Part shown: positions 24,641-37,499 of the stretch, piece after piece
How positions within the stretch are numbered: position 1 is the stretch's first letter
Layout: each line of letters begins with the position of its first letter
Assembly: GCA_933228675.1 (NCBI GenBank)
Contig: OW121741.1
Span: 118,832,716-118,896,715 of the forward strand
Length of the DNA: 64,000 nucleotides
Origin: Stomorhina lunata
Taxonomy: Eukaryota; Arthropoda; Insecta; Diptera; Rhiniidae
Direction: 5' to 3'
Notes under the pieces: generated by a model
What the model was told of the DNA's origin: nothing
Databases searched by the model: none
Seen by the model: the letters and a program-made list of their open reading frames with translations, nothing else
Position numbers and translations under genes: made by a program

Positions 24641-27049
24641 TTTTATAGAAAAATTGTGATAAAATGAAAAATTGTTCGTCAAAAAAATTTTTAAAAAAAC
24701 TTATACAGTTTTATATGTTGCGACTTAAAATGCAAAAGTGCCATAAAAACTCAACATTGATTTTTTTGATTGATTATGGAATTCGAGTAACAGCAAAAAA
24801 CAATGAAAAAACATTTGCGACCTTTGGCATTAAAGATAACGATATTATTTTCAATTGTTGTAAATTACCAAATATTTAAAAACCTTAAGTTTTAAATCGT
24901 TTTTTAAATGATAATTCGTGGTTTCGTTTAAAAATCTCTAATAGTTTTGTGGTTCTTTTATTTGTACTTGGTAAAAATAACTATTTTACAAAATTTTTTG
25001 TGGTTCTATAAAACTTAATCTGAAACGAAATTAGCAATTAATTTGTTGTAACAAATTATTTATTTAAACAAACTTTTAGGGTATTTCAGTGAAATATAAT
25101 ATAAATATTTTGGGAAATAGTAAAATTTAAAGATGACAAGAAGTTTAGTATTACCTAAATGTGGTTATGAATTTTTAAAGCGCTTTATATCATAAAATCT
25201 AATATCTAAACAAAAAATAGTAAATTTTCTAATTTGCCATAACTGAAATATTAAACAAATAAACAAACAGAAAACTTTTTTAATTAACAAAAATGTTATT
25301 TGATATTTTTCTTTTTGGCAATATCCAAAACATTCTTTCCGTTACAATGACCTCTTGGCTCTTAAATAATAAATAATCTACCTTCAGTTAGTGAATGTTG
25401 CTTAATCCTTTGTCAAGTCAATTCAAAAGTATTTGTAATCATTGTATTTCAATTCTTTCTTTTCCTAATGACATTAACAAACTTCCGCTTCCCCTGGCCA
25501 AAGTTTTTGAAAGGACCAATGAACTAACGAAAAAATGGCCAACAAATATTGGCTTCATAAATCACAATACATTTTTTTCTTTATTTCAATATTATTGACT
25601 GTCTAGTCAGGACACTTCCATGAAATTTAGTTTTTCTCATGTAACATATATGTAGGTATGTGTGTATGTATGTGTGTTTCCCAGATGTTGGTATTTTTAT
25701 ACAGAGTGTATATGTTATTTTGACAAAATCCTATAAAGGAAGCAATACAGGATAATATTAGGAAATATCTAGATTAAATAAAAATCCTGCATTTGGAATT
25801 GTCAATATAAAGTAAACTCCTAAAATGAAATATAAACTAGAATTTTATTTATTTTTTTATTTGCTTCCTGTTGTAATGTCACTTAAATATTTCCAACTTC
25901 ATTTTTGTTGCTGTCATTATGGCATTTTTCTGTTTTTTTTTTTTTTTTTGTTAGTTTATAAATTTTTCTTTGGAATCCTGTTCCACAAGTCACTCATAAT
26001 GTCAGTTATGGAGTTCGGGGGCAAAAAAAATAACTCCAACAATGAAATTTTAGATACTAATACACATATTGTATTTATTGTTCATAACTTTCTTTTTTAC
26101 TCCAAATCATATTGTACATATTTTCTATTTTTCTTTGAAATTTATATATCAGATTGTATTGTTTCCTTTAATGTAAAGGATATTTTATTTGCGGGTGTTA
26201 TTTGTAATTTACTCTAAATAAAATATTTGTTTCTAAACATTCTTTTGAAAATTTTCTTAGATTCTTTATTATACGAAAAGCCTTTTGTTTGATATACTAC
26301 CTTTAACACACACCTTAAAATTTTTTTTCTTCATGTCCTTCTTTCCAGTCGCCTACAAAGTAAAGGAAAAGGATATAGAGTGTTAAAAATTATTCTAGCT
26401 TTTTTTGTAATCTGTATGTTATGATTGTTATTTGATAACTTATTGAAGTTTTGATTTATGTTTGACTCATTTCACATATCCAAATCCCTCAGAAACATAA
26501 AAAATATTACCATTTAATAGAAGAGAGACATAAGTTATTAAATACCAAGAAAAGACAAATTTTAAATTTTGTAAAATTTCTTAACTTTTAGCCACTTATG
26601 TAAAACGTATGATTCTTTTGAAAAACCTTTACAGATTTTTTATTTTTTTAATTTATTATTTACACAAATTTTTCATATAGCTAATATTGACTTATAACCT
26701 TATTGAGGTAAACTTAAAGCAATGTATACCAGGTGTTTGTGATATTTTATATTTAGAGCTAGAATGTTGCTAAAAGTAGTTCATCATTTATTGGGTATAA
26801 AGTACTTTTTGGGATAAGCTCAATTTGAGGGTGTTTAGCATTAAAATTGCTTCTTTGTTTGAATATTAAGCTATTTTAAAGATTTATTGATCGTAAATAA
26901 TTTGTAAAGGTAATTTGTTTCTTTTCTTAACTTTATCTTTGGGGGAGGGCAGATCTATTGTAATTAAAATAAAATCATATTTTTAAACAAAATTTTATTA
27001 CAGAATTAAAGGAGCATAGAAATAATTTTTCTGAGTGAATTATGTTTTT
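24641..27049. other. Unique AT-rich intronic sequence, no gene recognised
   Basis: Open frames at 24664-24879, 25395-25598 and 25825-26217 were inspected. None shows a recognisable domain, splice context or non-random codon use. The 71-codon frame at 24664 contains GIRVT, faintly recalling the Rad1 clamp family, but the match is too short to use. Confidence 0.45.
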
Positions 27050-27577
<528 letters not shown>

Positions 27578-28685
27578 CTTTCTATAGAAAAAATTTAGTA
27601 TTTAAAATTTTTCTATAGAAAAAATTTAGTATTTAAAATTTTTCTACAGAAAAAATTTCATATTGAAAATTTTTCTATAAAAAAAATTTCATATTGAAAA
27701 TTTTTCTACAGAAAAAATTTCATATTGAAAATTTTTCTATAGAAAAAATTTCATATTGAAAATTTTTCTATAGAAAAAAATTCATATTGAAAATATTTCT
27801 ATAGAAAAAATTTTATATTGAAAATTTTTCTATAAAAAATTTCATATTGAAAATTTTTCTATAGAAAAAATTTCATACTGAAAATTTTTCTATAGAAAAA
27901 ATTTCATATTGAAAATTTTTCTATAGAAAAAATTTCATATGGAAAATTTTTCTATAGAAAAAATTTCATATTGAAAATTTTTATTTAGAAAAAATTTCAT
28001 ATTGAAAATTTTTCTTTAGAAAAAATTTCATATTGAAAATTTTTCTATAGAAAAAATTTCATATTGAAAATTTTTCTTTAGAAAAAATTTCATATTGAAA
28101 ATTTTTCTATAGAAAAAATTTCATATTAAAAATTTTTCTATAGAAAACATTTTATAGAAAAAGTTTTTCTTTAGAAAAAATTTTATATTGAAAGTTTTTC
28201 TTTAGAAAAAATTTCACATTGAAAATTTTTCTATAGAAAAAAATTCAAATTGAAAATTTTTCTATAGAAAAAATTTCATATTGAAAATTTTTCTATAGAA
28301 AAAATTTCATATTGAAAATTTTTCTAGAGAAAAAATTTCATATTGAAAATTTTTCTAGAGAAAAAATTTCATATTGAAAATTTTTCTAGAGAAAAAATTT
28401 CATATTGAAAATTTTTCTAGAGAAAAAATTTCATATTGAAAATTTTTCTATAGAAAAAATTTCATATTAAAAATTTTTCTATAGAAAACATTTTATAGAA
28501 AAAGTTTTTCTTTAGAAAAAATTTTATATTGAAAGTTTTTCTTTAGAAAAAATTTCACATTGAAAACTTTTCTATAGAAAAAAATTCAAATTGAAAATTT
28601 TTCTATAGAAAAAATTTCATATAGAAAATTTTTTTGTAGAAAAAATTTTATATTGAAAATTTTTCTATAGAAAAAATTTCATATG
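27578..28685 (+). repeat. 31-bp minisatellite array (family III), about 35 copies
   Basis: Unit core TTTTTCTATAGAAAAAATTT plus CATATTGAAAA, spaced 31 bp. A characteristic variant run (with AAACATTTTATAG) recurs after 341 bp, exactly eleven units, at about 28141 and 28482, which shows a higher-order duplication. Read on the other strand, the unit matches the 29-bp unit at 53.6-55.1 kb except for two extra A/T bases. Confidence 0.93.
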
Positions 28686-30420
28686 TTAGGACTAAAATTT
28701 TTAGGGTTTCCCATTTTAAGAGTTTATTTCTAGATCTATGGATAGAGCTAAGTAGAGTAGAGCTTAACATATTTTATATGTTTTGTAGTTTATTTCTCAA
28801 TTTTTTTCTCTTTTACATACATTATTTATTGGAAATACTAAATATACGGGTGCCACATCTGTACGTGCAAAGTATTTGTGTACAAATACACCCACTGCTG
28901 CTAATGTATATAACTCTTACACGATATATGTACACAGTACATATGTGTAAATTGACTCTAATGGCTGTTATTAGAAAAAAAAATTGCCTGGTAAAGGAAA
29001 AAAAATTAATGTAGCATTAAGTGTCACATACGTTATTTGTTATGGAAAATTATCTAAATATGAGAACTAAATTGCTTTTATTACTTCTAAATACAATTTT
29101 ATATGTATGTATTTGTATGGGGGTTAATGTATTTATAGGTTGTATTTGAACATGTTTGCAGTTGACTGTAATTGTTGATAATAGAATAGAATTGAAATGA
29201 TATTAAATGTTAGCAATCGATTTAATGTCATTAAAGGAAAAATAATTGTTTTGTTTAATTTTTTCGCAGTTAAATGGGGCCATTATTGAAAAATTACCTA
29301 ACAAATAAAATTAAATTGTTTTTTATTTTATACAAAAAAATGTTGACGGTGAGTGGTAGGTTTTAATGATGGCCAGGTATTCTTTGCTTATACTTGACAA
29401 AAAGGTAATATTTTGCATACATTTATTTTTTCTATGTATTGGAGAAAACTTTTTTGTAGTCATAATTTCTTTAGATTCATTTTGTAAAACTCCTTTGAAC
29501 TTTCTTTGGAAATTTTCTTTATTCTTTAACTTTTTATTTGTGCCTTTTATAAAGTTGAAAAGACTTTAAGGCTAAAAATATGTTTTTCTAAAGATTTTTT
29601 CACTTGAGTTTTAATAAATCATTTAGTTAAGAAAAAATAATATTTTCTCAAAAAAAAAAAAAAAAAAAAAAAAAAAACAAAAAGTAGCTCCAGTATGTGG
29701 AAGACATAGTCAGCAAATTTAACTTATTTTGAGTAGACATTTATTATTCCTCTTCTTCTTTTTTTTTATTCTTAAATCCATTCTTAAGTTTTTGTATGGT
29801 TCAATTTTGTTTTCTTTGCCTCATACCAACCACATACAAGTCCCATACAACCATACATACAATGTAACCTATTGGCTTTGAATGTGTATTTTTTTTTAAC
29901 AGATGGCATTATAAATCAATTTGTCTCTTTATTGAATGGGCATAATACCAGTAGAAATCTTTAAAAATGTCGACTTGCTTCTTTTTTTTGTCTCTTTCTC
30001 CCTCATTTTTCAGTATTTCCTATTTCAAAAGCTTCAGCTTTGTCTACAGCAAACATATTTATGTGTGTCAATTTAATAATAATACAGAGTTTTTAAACAC
30101 ACACTAACAATATGTTATACACACATATTTACATTTGTATACAAAATATACATACATATGTAAAATATTGTTAAATATGCTCTATCATCATAAATTGTAT
30201 AAAAAATTACAAATTTGGATTACTTTTATAAGAAGATAACAAAATTGATATATTCTACATAATATTTATATACAATAATATCGCTTTTTTTAGGAAAAAA
30301 TGTGTATGAAAATCCAAGACTCTAATCTATAGGAAAAGCCTCGTATAAGAAAAAAAAAATGATTTTTCGAATTTTATAACTTTTTCTACGGAATATTGTG
30401 ACACTAGGTCTAAAAGTTTA
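28686..30420. other. Unique AT-rich intronic sequence
   Basis: No exon or RNA gene recognised. A run of about 29 A at about 29650-29678 has no LINE-like sequence upstream. Open frames at 28778-29014 and 29366-29569 are featureless. Confidence 0.45.
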
Positions 30421-30960
30421 GGTCTGAAAATTTGAGCTATATCTTACAACGTTCTAAGGGCGCATCGCACTTGTATGGGGTAAAATGGGTTATTTTTTTG
30501 GCTTTGCAAAATTTAGACCAAAAATAAATAATTTTTACAAGAAAAAATAATAGAATATTAAAGAAAATATGAAAGACGAAAATCCATGAAGTAGTTTAAA
30601 AGTTATTGCAGTTTTCCCCAAAAAATTCATGTACTTGAAAACGCGCCTAAGGATATGCACCAAAAATTGTATGTTTTAAATAAAAAAATTCCAAAGTTAG
30701 ACATGATTTATCATTTAAATAGTTCAGTTTTGTTTAAATATAATCAAATTTACTTAGATTTTTTCATATTGGAAAATGGTATATTTTTCTCAGGTCGGTT
30801 TCAAAAATCATTTTTTAATTTTTTGAAAATTTTATTTAACATATATCACAAATTTAGAATTTGCTTGTGTCAAAAAATACTTGAGGTAGTAATTTTTCGT
30901 ACATATTTTTATTTTATTTTTTTTAATTTTTTTCCTTGATAAAAGTATGTTTTAACAAGT
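30420..30960 (+). repeat. Dispersed repeat, plus-strand copy (partner at 5100-5600)
   Basis: Aligned to the minus-strand copy over about 440 bases, starting at CACTTGTATGGGG and ending near CACAAATTTAGAATT. The open frame of 94 codons here shares a peptide-like block with the other copy, but most differences are replacement changes, so it is not regarded as a gene. Confidence 0.7.
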
Positions 30961-31147
30961 TTATGCCGGCCGGCAACAAAATCGATCAAAAAAATGCCAT
31001 AAATGATAACTCAGTTTTTTGTTTGCATTATATTCTTACAAATTAAGTGCATTGATCTTAAGTGATATAGTAAATGCTTATATTTATTTTGATATTAGTA
31101 GATTCTGCTAATAATAGAGATTACAAAAATTATTTTTCAGTTTTCTC

Positions 31148-31164
31148 TCTCCTTTTTTTAACAG
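31148..31164 (+). promoter_or_regulatory. Cyp18a1: 3' splice site of the Cyp18a1 last exon
   Basis: TCTCTCCTTTTTTTAACAG is a strong polypyrimidine tract plus acceptor. It is placed exactly where the P450 homology begins. Confidence 0.85.
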
Positions 31165-31558
31165 AGACGTTGAAGTAAATGGTTATAAGATTCCAGCCGG
31201 ATCTCATGTTATACCTCTCATTAACAGCGTCCATATGGATCCTAATCTTTGGGAAAAACCAGAAGAATTTAATCCCCGTCGTTTTTTAGATTCAGAAGGA
31301 AAAGTACGTAAACCGGAATATTTTATACCTTTCGGCGTGGGACGTCGTATGTGCTTGGGTGATGTTTTGGCTAGAATGGAACTGTTCTTGTTCTTTGCCT
31401 CGTTCGTGCACTCCCTCAACATTACATTGCCAGAGGGACAGCCTTTACCCAGTTTAAAGGGTAATGTGGGCGCAACCATTACGCCAGAAGCTTTTAAAGT
31501 GTGTTTAGAACCGACAAATGGGAGAATAAAGCCCAAAAAAATTAAGTCGATATCTTGA
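31165..31558 (+). CDS. Cyp18a1: Cyp18a1, last coding exon (ecdysteroid 26-hydroxylase, CYP18A1)
   Basis: CYP18A1 is a heme P450 that inactivates ecdysteroids by C-26 hydroxylation and oxidation, acting at the endoplasmic reticulum. This exon encodes the C-terminal 130 residues, starting DVEVNGYKIPAG. It includes the FNPRRF segment, the heme loop PFGVGRRMCLGD with the proximal Cys ligand, and the LARMELFLFFASF L-helix. The assignment to CYP18A1 rests on my recall of fly orthologues, especially PLPSLKGNVGATITPE. The 3' splice site (pyrimidine tract, AACAG at 31160-31164) leaves one base completing a split codon. The reading frame is intact to TGA at 31556-31558. The segment after FKVCLE is short and Lys-rich, which is usual variation. 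Earlier exons, including the I-helix and ExxR, are outside the window. Confidence 0.93.
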
Positions 31559-31599
31559 ACTGTTTTGCAGTACCTGCTATTTAAAATTGAAGAATTTCG

Positions 31600-32700
31600 C
31601 GAAAATGTAAATTTCGTAATACTACAAAATTTTTGAAAAATAAAATTTTCTAAAAAACCACATTTTTTAATTTTTCTAAAGTAAAATTTTGAAAAATTTT
31701 TTTAAAAGAAGCAAAGTTTTGAAAATTGTCCTAAAAGAATAAAAAAAATTTGAAAAATTTCCTAAAGGAACAAATTTTTTAAATGCTTTAAAAAAGTAGG
31801 TTTTCAAAAATTTTCTAAAGAAGCAAATTTTTGAAAAATTTCCTAAATTAAGCAATTTTTTGAAAAATTTCCTTAAAGAAGTAAAATAAATGAAAAATTT
31901 CCTAAAAGAAGCAATTTTCTAAAAGAAGAAGTCAATGAAAAAATTCTTAAAAAAATGAATTTTTTTATAAATTTCTTAAGGAAGCAAATTTCGAAAAATT
32001 TCTGACAAGAAATTTTGAAAAATTACCTTCAGCAAGAAGCAAAATTTTGAAAAAAAAAAAACAATAAAATTTTTGAAAAATATCTAAAGCAATAGCAAAT
32101 TTTTAAAAACTAGAGTTTCCGAAAAAAGCAAAGTCGTTTAATTTTTTCTAAAAAAAAACAAAATTTGAAAAATTTTCTAAAAGAATTAAATTTTTGAAAA
32201 GTATCCTAAACGAATTAAATCTTTGAAATATATCCTAAATGAAAAATTTTGTGAAGGAACACATTTTCGAAAAATTTAAAAATGAAGTAAATTTTTGAAA
32301 AACTGTTTAAGAGAAGGAAATTTTTGAAAAATTTCCTAAAAGAAGCTATTTTTTTTAGAAAATTTCTAAAAATGCAAATTTTTGAGAAGTTTCTTTAAAG
32401 TAACAAATTTTTCAAAAATTTTTCAAAATAAGCCAATTTTTTGAAAATTTTGTAAGAGATAAAAATTTTTGAAAAATTTGTTAAAAGAGGCAAGTTTTTG
32501 AAAAATTTCGTAAAAGAAGCAAATTTTTGAAAAATTTCATAAAAAAAGCAAATTTTTGAAAAATTTCATAAAAACAGCAAATTTTTGAAAAATTTCCTAC
32601 AAGAAGCAAATTTTTGAAAAATTTTCTAAAAAAAGGAAATTTTTGAAAAATTTCCTAAAAGCAAATTTTTGAATAGGAAATGTTTGGAAACATTTTCTAT
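31600..32700 (+). repeat. Degenerate ~29-bp minisatellite (family V)
   Basis: Diverged units with core TTTTTGAAAAATTTCCTAAA and GAAGCAAA. It begins about 40-80 bases after the Cyp18a1 stop and probably covers part of the 3' UTR. The most regular part is 32480-32660. It is the same family as the homogeneous array at 33722. Confidence 0.85.
31639..31644 (+). terminator. Cyp18a1: Candidate Cyp18a1 polyadenylation signal AATAAA
   Basis: First AATAAA after the stop codon, 81 bases downstream. AT-rich minisatellite follows, so chance occurrence is likely enough to keep confidence low. Confidence 0.3.
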
Positions 32701-33721
32701 GAAATAATTTTGTTTAAATTATTGAGTGTTAAAATATTTTCGTTTTCATAGCATGTTACTCTCTTGCCATTAACTGAATTTCCCTCGGTATTGGAATATT
32801 TATGTAAACATACATACATGTATAACAACAAAATACATGTACAAAAATGTTTTTATTTTTATTGATTATAAAACAATACTTCAAATGCATTGCAATAAAT
32901 AAAATGTTTCAATGTGCATTTAATAAAAAATAGGAAAAAAACTCGGCTAGAAAAACAACCATATATATAAGCTGGCAACAGAGATGTGAGAGATATTACG
33001 AAAGTACAATTTCGGGAGCAATCATATAAACAGGACAGAGCTTCTAGTAACCGTATACTATTTATTAACCTAGGAGAAACTAGACTAATGTGTTTGGTAC
33101 AATTTATCTTTAAAAACCCACATTCTCACTCAATACAAGTAGAACTGATATTAAGACCCACAAAAGGGGAGTCATATATAAAAACAAGGTGAATTTTCTA
33201 ATTTATTTGTTTTTCGTGCCAAATTTGTGTCACATATGGTAAAATTTGTACAATATCTGCATATCGTGTTATGATGATAAATACGAGTAAAACAAATTTC
33301 CTTATTTGTTTTTTCCTGTTTCTCTAGTTTTTTTTTTTTACTTTCTATAACATAAAATTGAGGAAAAAGTGAATAAAAATACAATAAATTCCAATCAATA
33401 CAACAAGTGATAGAAATAAATAAATAAAAATACAGTAAATAGAATTTTGAAAAATAAATAAAAAATACTTAAATAAAAAATGTTAGATCAATATTTGGTC
33501 TACGAATTTGTGCCACTAAATGATACTAAACTAACAAAATAAATTTAATTTATAAAAAATTTAAAGTAATTTGTGTAAACAAATTTCCTTTGTTTTTATA
33601 TGATTTTTAAATATTTGTAGAGCAATTGAAAAATAAAAGAATTTGATTACTAAACAAATATTTTAAATTTTTTACAAAAAATTTTTGATACAAATTTAAA
33701 TAAGAGTTAAAACAAAGTTTC
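32701..33721. other. Unique AT-rich intergenic sequence
   Basis: Non-repetitive. TATATATAAGCTGGCAACAG at about 32961 and AAAAGGGGAG near 33163 recall LTR-type sequence, but no paired LTR is present, so no element is called. The 68-codon frame at 32986-33192 has no recognised domain. Confidence 0.4.
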
Positions 33722-36510
33722 GAAATATTCTCGAAAATTTACTAAAGAAGCAAATTTTTGAAAAATTTATTAAAAGAAGCAAATTTTTGAAAAATTTACT
33801 AAAAGAAGCAAATTTTTGAAAAATTTACTAAAAGAAGCAAATTTTTGAAAAATTTACTAAAAGAAGCAAATTTTTGAAAAATTTACTAAAAGAAGCAAAT
33901 TTTTGAAAAATTTACTAAAAGAAGCAAATTTTTGAAAAATTTACTAAAAGAAGCAAATTTTTGAAAAATTTACTAAAAGAAGCAAATTTTTGAAAAATTT
34001 ACTAAAAGAAGCAAATTTTTGAAAAATTTACTAAAAGAAGCAAATTTTTGAAAAATTTACTAAAAGAAGCAAATTTTTGAAAAATTTACTAAAAGAAGCA
34101 AATTTTTGAAAAATTTACTAAAAGAAGCAAATTTTTGAAAAATTTACTAAAAGAAGCAAATTTTTGAAAAATTTACTAAAAGAAGCAAATTTTTGAAAAA
34201 TTTACTAAAAGAAGCAAATTTTTGAAAAATTTACTAAAAGAAGCAAATTTTTGAAAAATTTACTAAAAGAAGCAAATTTTTGAAAAATTTACTAAAAGAA
34301 GCAAATTTTTGAAAAATTTACTAAAAGAAGCAAATTTTTGAAAAATTTACTAAAAGAAGCAAATTTTTGAAAAATTTACTAAAAGAAGCAAATTTTTGAA
34401 AAATTTACTAAAAGAAGCAAATTTTTGAAAAATTTACTAAAAGAAGCAAATTTTTGAAAAATTTACTAAAAGAAGCAAATTTTTGAAAAATTTACTAAAA
34501 GAAGCAAATTTTTGAAAAATTTACTAAAAGAAGCAAATTTTTGAAAAATTTACTAAAAGAAGCAAATTTTTGAAAAATTTACTAAAAGAAGCAAATTTTT
34601 GAAAAATTTACTAAAAGAAGCAAATTTTTGAAAAATTTACTAAAAGAAGCAAATTTTTGAAAAATTTACTAAAAGAAGCAAATTTTTGAAAAATTTACTA
34701 AAAGAAGCAAATTTTTGAAAAATTTACTAAAAGAAGCAAATTTTTGAAAAATTTACTAAAAGAAGCAAATTTTTGAAAAATTTACTAAAAGAAGCAAATT
34801 TTTGAAAAATTTACTAAAAGAAGCAAATTTTTGAAAAATTTACTAAAAGAAGCAAATTTTTGAAAAATTTACTAAAAGAAGCAAATTTTTGAAAAATTTA
34901 CTAAAAGAAGCAAATTTTTGAAAAATTTACTAAAAGAAGCAAATTTTTGAAAAATTTACTAAAAGAAGCAAATTTTTGAAAAATTTACTAAAAGAAGCAA
35001 ATTTTTGAAAAATTTACTAAAAGAAGCTAATTTTTGAAAAATTTACTAAAAGAAGCAAATTTTTGAAAAATTTACTAAAAGAAGCAAATTTTTGAAGAAT
35101 TTACTAAAAGAAGCAAATTTTTGAAAAATTTACTAAAAGAAGCAAATTTTTGAAAAATTTACTAAAAGAAGCTAATTTTTGAAAAATTTACTAAAAGAAG
35201 CAAATTTTTGAAAAATTTACTAAAAGAAGCAAATTTTTGAAAAATTTACTAAAAGAAGCAAATTTTTGAAAAATTTACTAAAAGAAGCAAATTTTTGAAA
35301 AATTTACTAAAAGAAGCAAATTTTTGAAAAATTTACTAAAAGAAGCAAATTTTTGAAAAATTTACTAAAAGAAGCAAATTTTTGAAAAATTTACTAAAAG
35401 AAGCAAATTTTTGAAAAATTTACTAAAAGAAGCAAATTTTTGAAAAATTTACTAAAAGAAGCAAATTTTTGAAAAACTTACTAAAAGAAGCAAATTTTTG
35501 AAAAATTTACTAAAAGAAGCAAATTTTTGAAAAATTTACTAAAAGAAGCAAATTTTTGAAAAATTTACTAAAAGAAGCAAATTTTTGAAAAATTTACTAA
35601 AAGAAGCAAATTTTTGAAAAATTTACTAAAAGAAGCAAATTTTTGAAAAATTTACTAAAAGAAGCAAATTTTTGAAAAATTTACTAAAAGAAGCAAATTT
35701 TTGAAAAATTTACTAAAAGAAGCAAATTTTTGAAAAATTTACTAAAAGAAGCAAATTTTTGAAAAATTTACTAAAAGAAGCAAATTTTTGAAAAATTTAC
35801 TAAAAGAAGCAAATTTTTGAAAAATTTACTAAAAGAAGCAAATTTTTGAAAAATTTACTAAAAGAAGCAAATTTTTGAAAAATTTACTAAAAGAAGCAAA
35901 TTTTTGAAAAATTTACTAAAAGAAGCAAATTTTTGAAAAATTTACTAAAAGAAGCAAATTTTTGAAAAATTTACTAAAAGAAGCAAATTTTTGAAAAATT
36001 TACTAAAAGAAGCAAATTTTTGAAAAATTTACTAAAAAAAGCAAATTTTTGAAAAATTTACTAAAAGAAGCAAATTTTTGAAAAATTTACTAAAAGAAGC
36101 AAATTTTTGAAAAATTTCCTACAAGAAGCAAATTTTTGAAAAATTTACTAAAAGAAGCAAATTTTTGAAAAATTTACTAAAAGAAGCAAATTTTTGAAAA
36201 ATTTACTAAAAGAAGCAAATTTTTGAAAAATTTACTAAAAGAAGCAAATTTTTGAAAAATTTACTAAAAGAAGCAAATTTTTGAAAAATTTACTAAAAGA
36301 AGCAAATTTTTGAAAAATTTACTAAAAGAAGCAAATTTTTGAAAAATTTACTAAAAGAAGCAAATTTTTGAAAAATTTACTAAAAGAAGCAAATTTTTGA
36401 AAAATTTACTAAAAGAAGCAAATTTTTGAAAAATTTACTAAAAAAAGCAAATTTTTGAAAAATTTACTGAAAGAAGCAAATTTTTGAAAAATTTACTAAA
36501 AGAAGCAAAA
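33722..36510 (+). repeat. Homogeneous 29-bp minisatellite array (family V), about 96 copies
   Basis: Unit core GAAAAATTTACTAAAAGAAG plus CAAATTTTT, spaced exactly 29 bp. Almost all copies are identical, with rare variants (for example GCTAAT at about 35026 and 35171, TTGAAGAAT at about 35092, AACTTACT at about 35475, TTCCTACAAG at about 36116). The AAGAAGC block makes it the only large array with a clear purine-rich strand bias. Confidence 0.95.
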
Positions 36511-37020
36511 TTTACTAAAAAATAACAAAATTTTTGAAAGATTTACTAAAAAGTCGCGAATTTTTGAAAAATTTACTGTAAAGGCAGCGAATTTTTGAAA
36601 AAAAATTTAAAATGAAGCAAGCTTTTGAAAAATTTACTATAAAAGCAGCAAAATTTTGAAAAATTAACTAAAAAAGAAGCAAACTTTTGAAAAATTTACT
36701 AAAAAAGGAGCAAATTTTTGAAAAATTTACTAAAATATGAGCAAATTTTTGAAAAATTTTCTAAAAAAGAAGCAAATTTTTGAAAAATTTACTTAAAAAA
36801 GGCGCAATTTTTTTAAAAATTTACAAAAAAAGAAGAACATTTTTGAAAAATTTACTAAAAAAGGAGCAATTTTTTGAAAAATTTACTAAAAAAGAAGCAA
36901 ATTTTTGAAAAATTTAATAAAAAGGAAGCACATTTTTGAAAAATTTACTGAGTTTATTAAAAAAAGAATATTTTTGAAAAATTTACTTAATGAAGAAAAT
37001 TTTTAAAAAATTTCTTATGT
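36511..37020 (+). repeat. Degenerate right edge of the family V array
   Basis: Units continue with insertions and substitutions (AAAAAGAAGC, AAAAGGAGC, GTCGCGAAT) and lose register by 37020, the usual gradient of decay at an array edge. Confidence 0.85.
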
Positions 37021-37499
37021 GTATTTTGATACTCATTTTTGGACTCACACTTTATGTTTCGCATTTGATTACAATTGTTTCTATATTATTTACATAATAT
37101 GTATTTAACCCTTATACACTCCTTGGGTCAATTTGACCCAATTTGGTTTTTCAAACGCAAAATTTTCCCCTTAAATAATTAGATATGAACGAGAAACTTT
37201 AATTTATCCATTGCAGGGACGAAAATGGTATATTTAAAAGAAAATAATAAAATTAAAAATTTTCCTCCCCCCTACACATTTCAAAACACGATTTACACAC
37301 ACTTAATACCCTTTGGGTCAATATGACCCAACAAGCGATATTTCAAGCTTAATTCTACTTCATAGTTTTTTTCCTACTGAACATAATTGAGTTCGGTTCA
37401 CCTTCATTTAAAAACATCTATCAATAATTTGTTCAGTCAAATTATCAATATAATCGCTTTCATTGAATATTTTTCCTTTCATGGGCTGTTCACATATTA

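Noticed and set aside
24664..24879. Possible Rad1-clamp-like fragment (GIRVT)
   Set aside because: Only about four residues match remembered Rad1 sequences, and there is no splice context. Composition equals the flanking AT-rich DNA.
25825..26217. 130-codon hydrophobic frame
   Set aside because: Phe-rich because of T-runs; no domain, signal or exon context.
29650..29678. A-run as the tail of another LINE or a processed pseudogene
   Set aside because: The sequence upstream shows no similarity to the LINE 3' end or to any coding sequence.
30655..30939. 94-codon frame resembling a frame at 5106-5288
   Set aside because: Similarity is nucleotide-level between repeat copies; differences are mostly replacement changes, so there is no sign of protein selection.
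31204..31536. 110-codon open frame on the minus strand
   Set aside because: Shadow of the Cyp18a1 exon, which has clear P450 motifs and a matching splice site on the + strand.
32986..33192. Possible LTR retrotransposon piece
   Set aside because: A purine-rich AAAAGGGGAG and a TATATAAG occur, but no paired LTR, primer-binding site or pol/gag similarity was seen.
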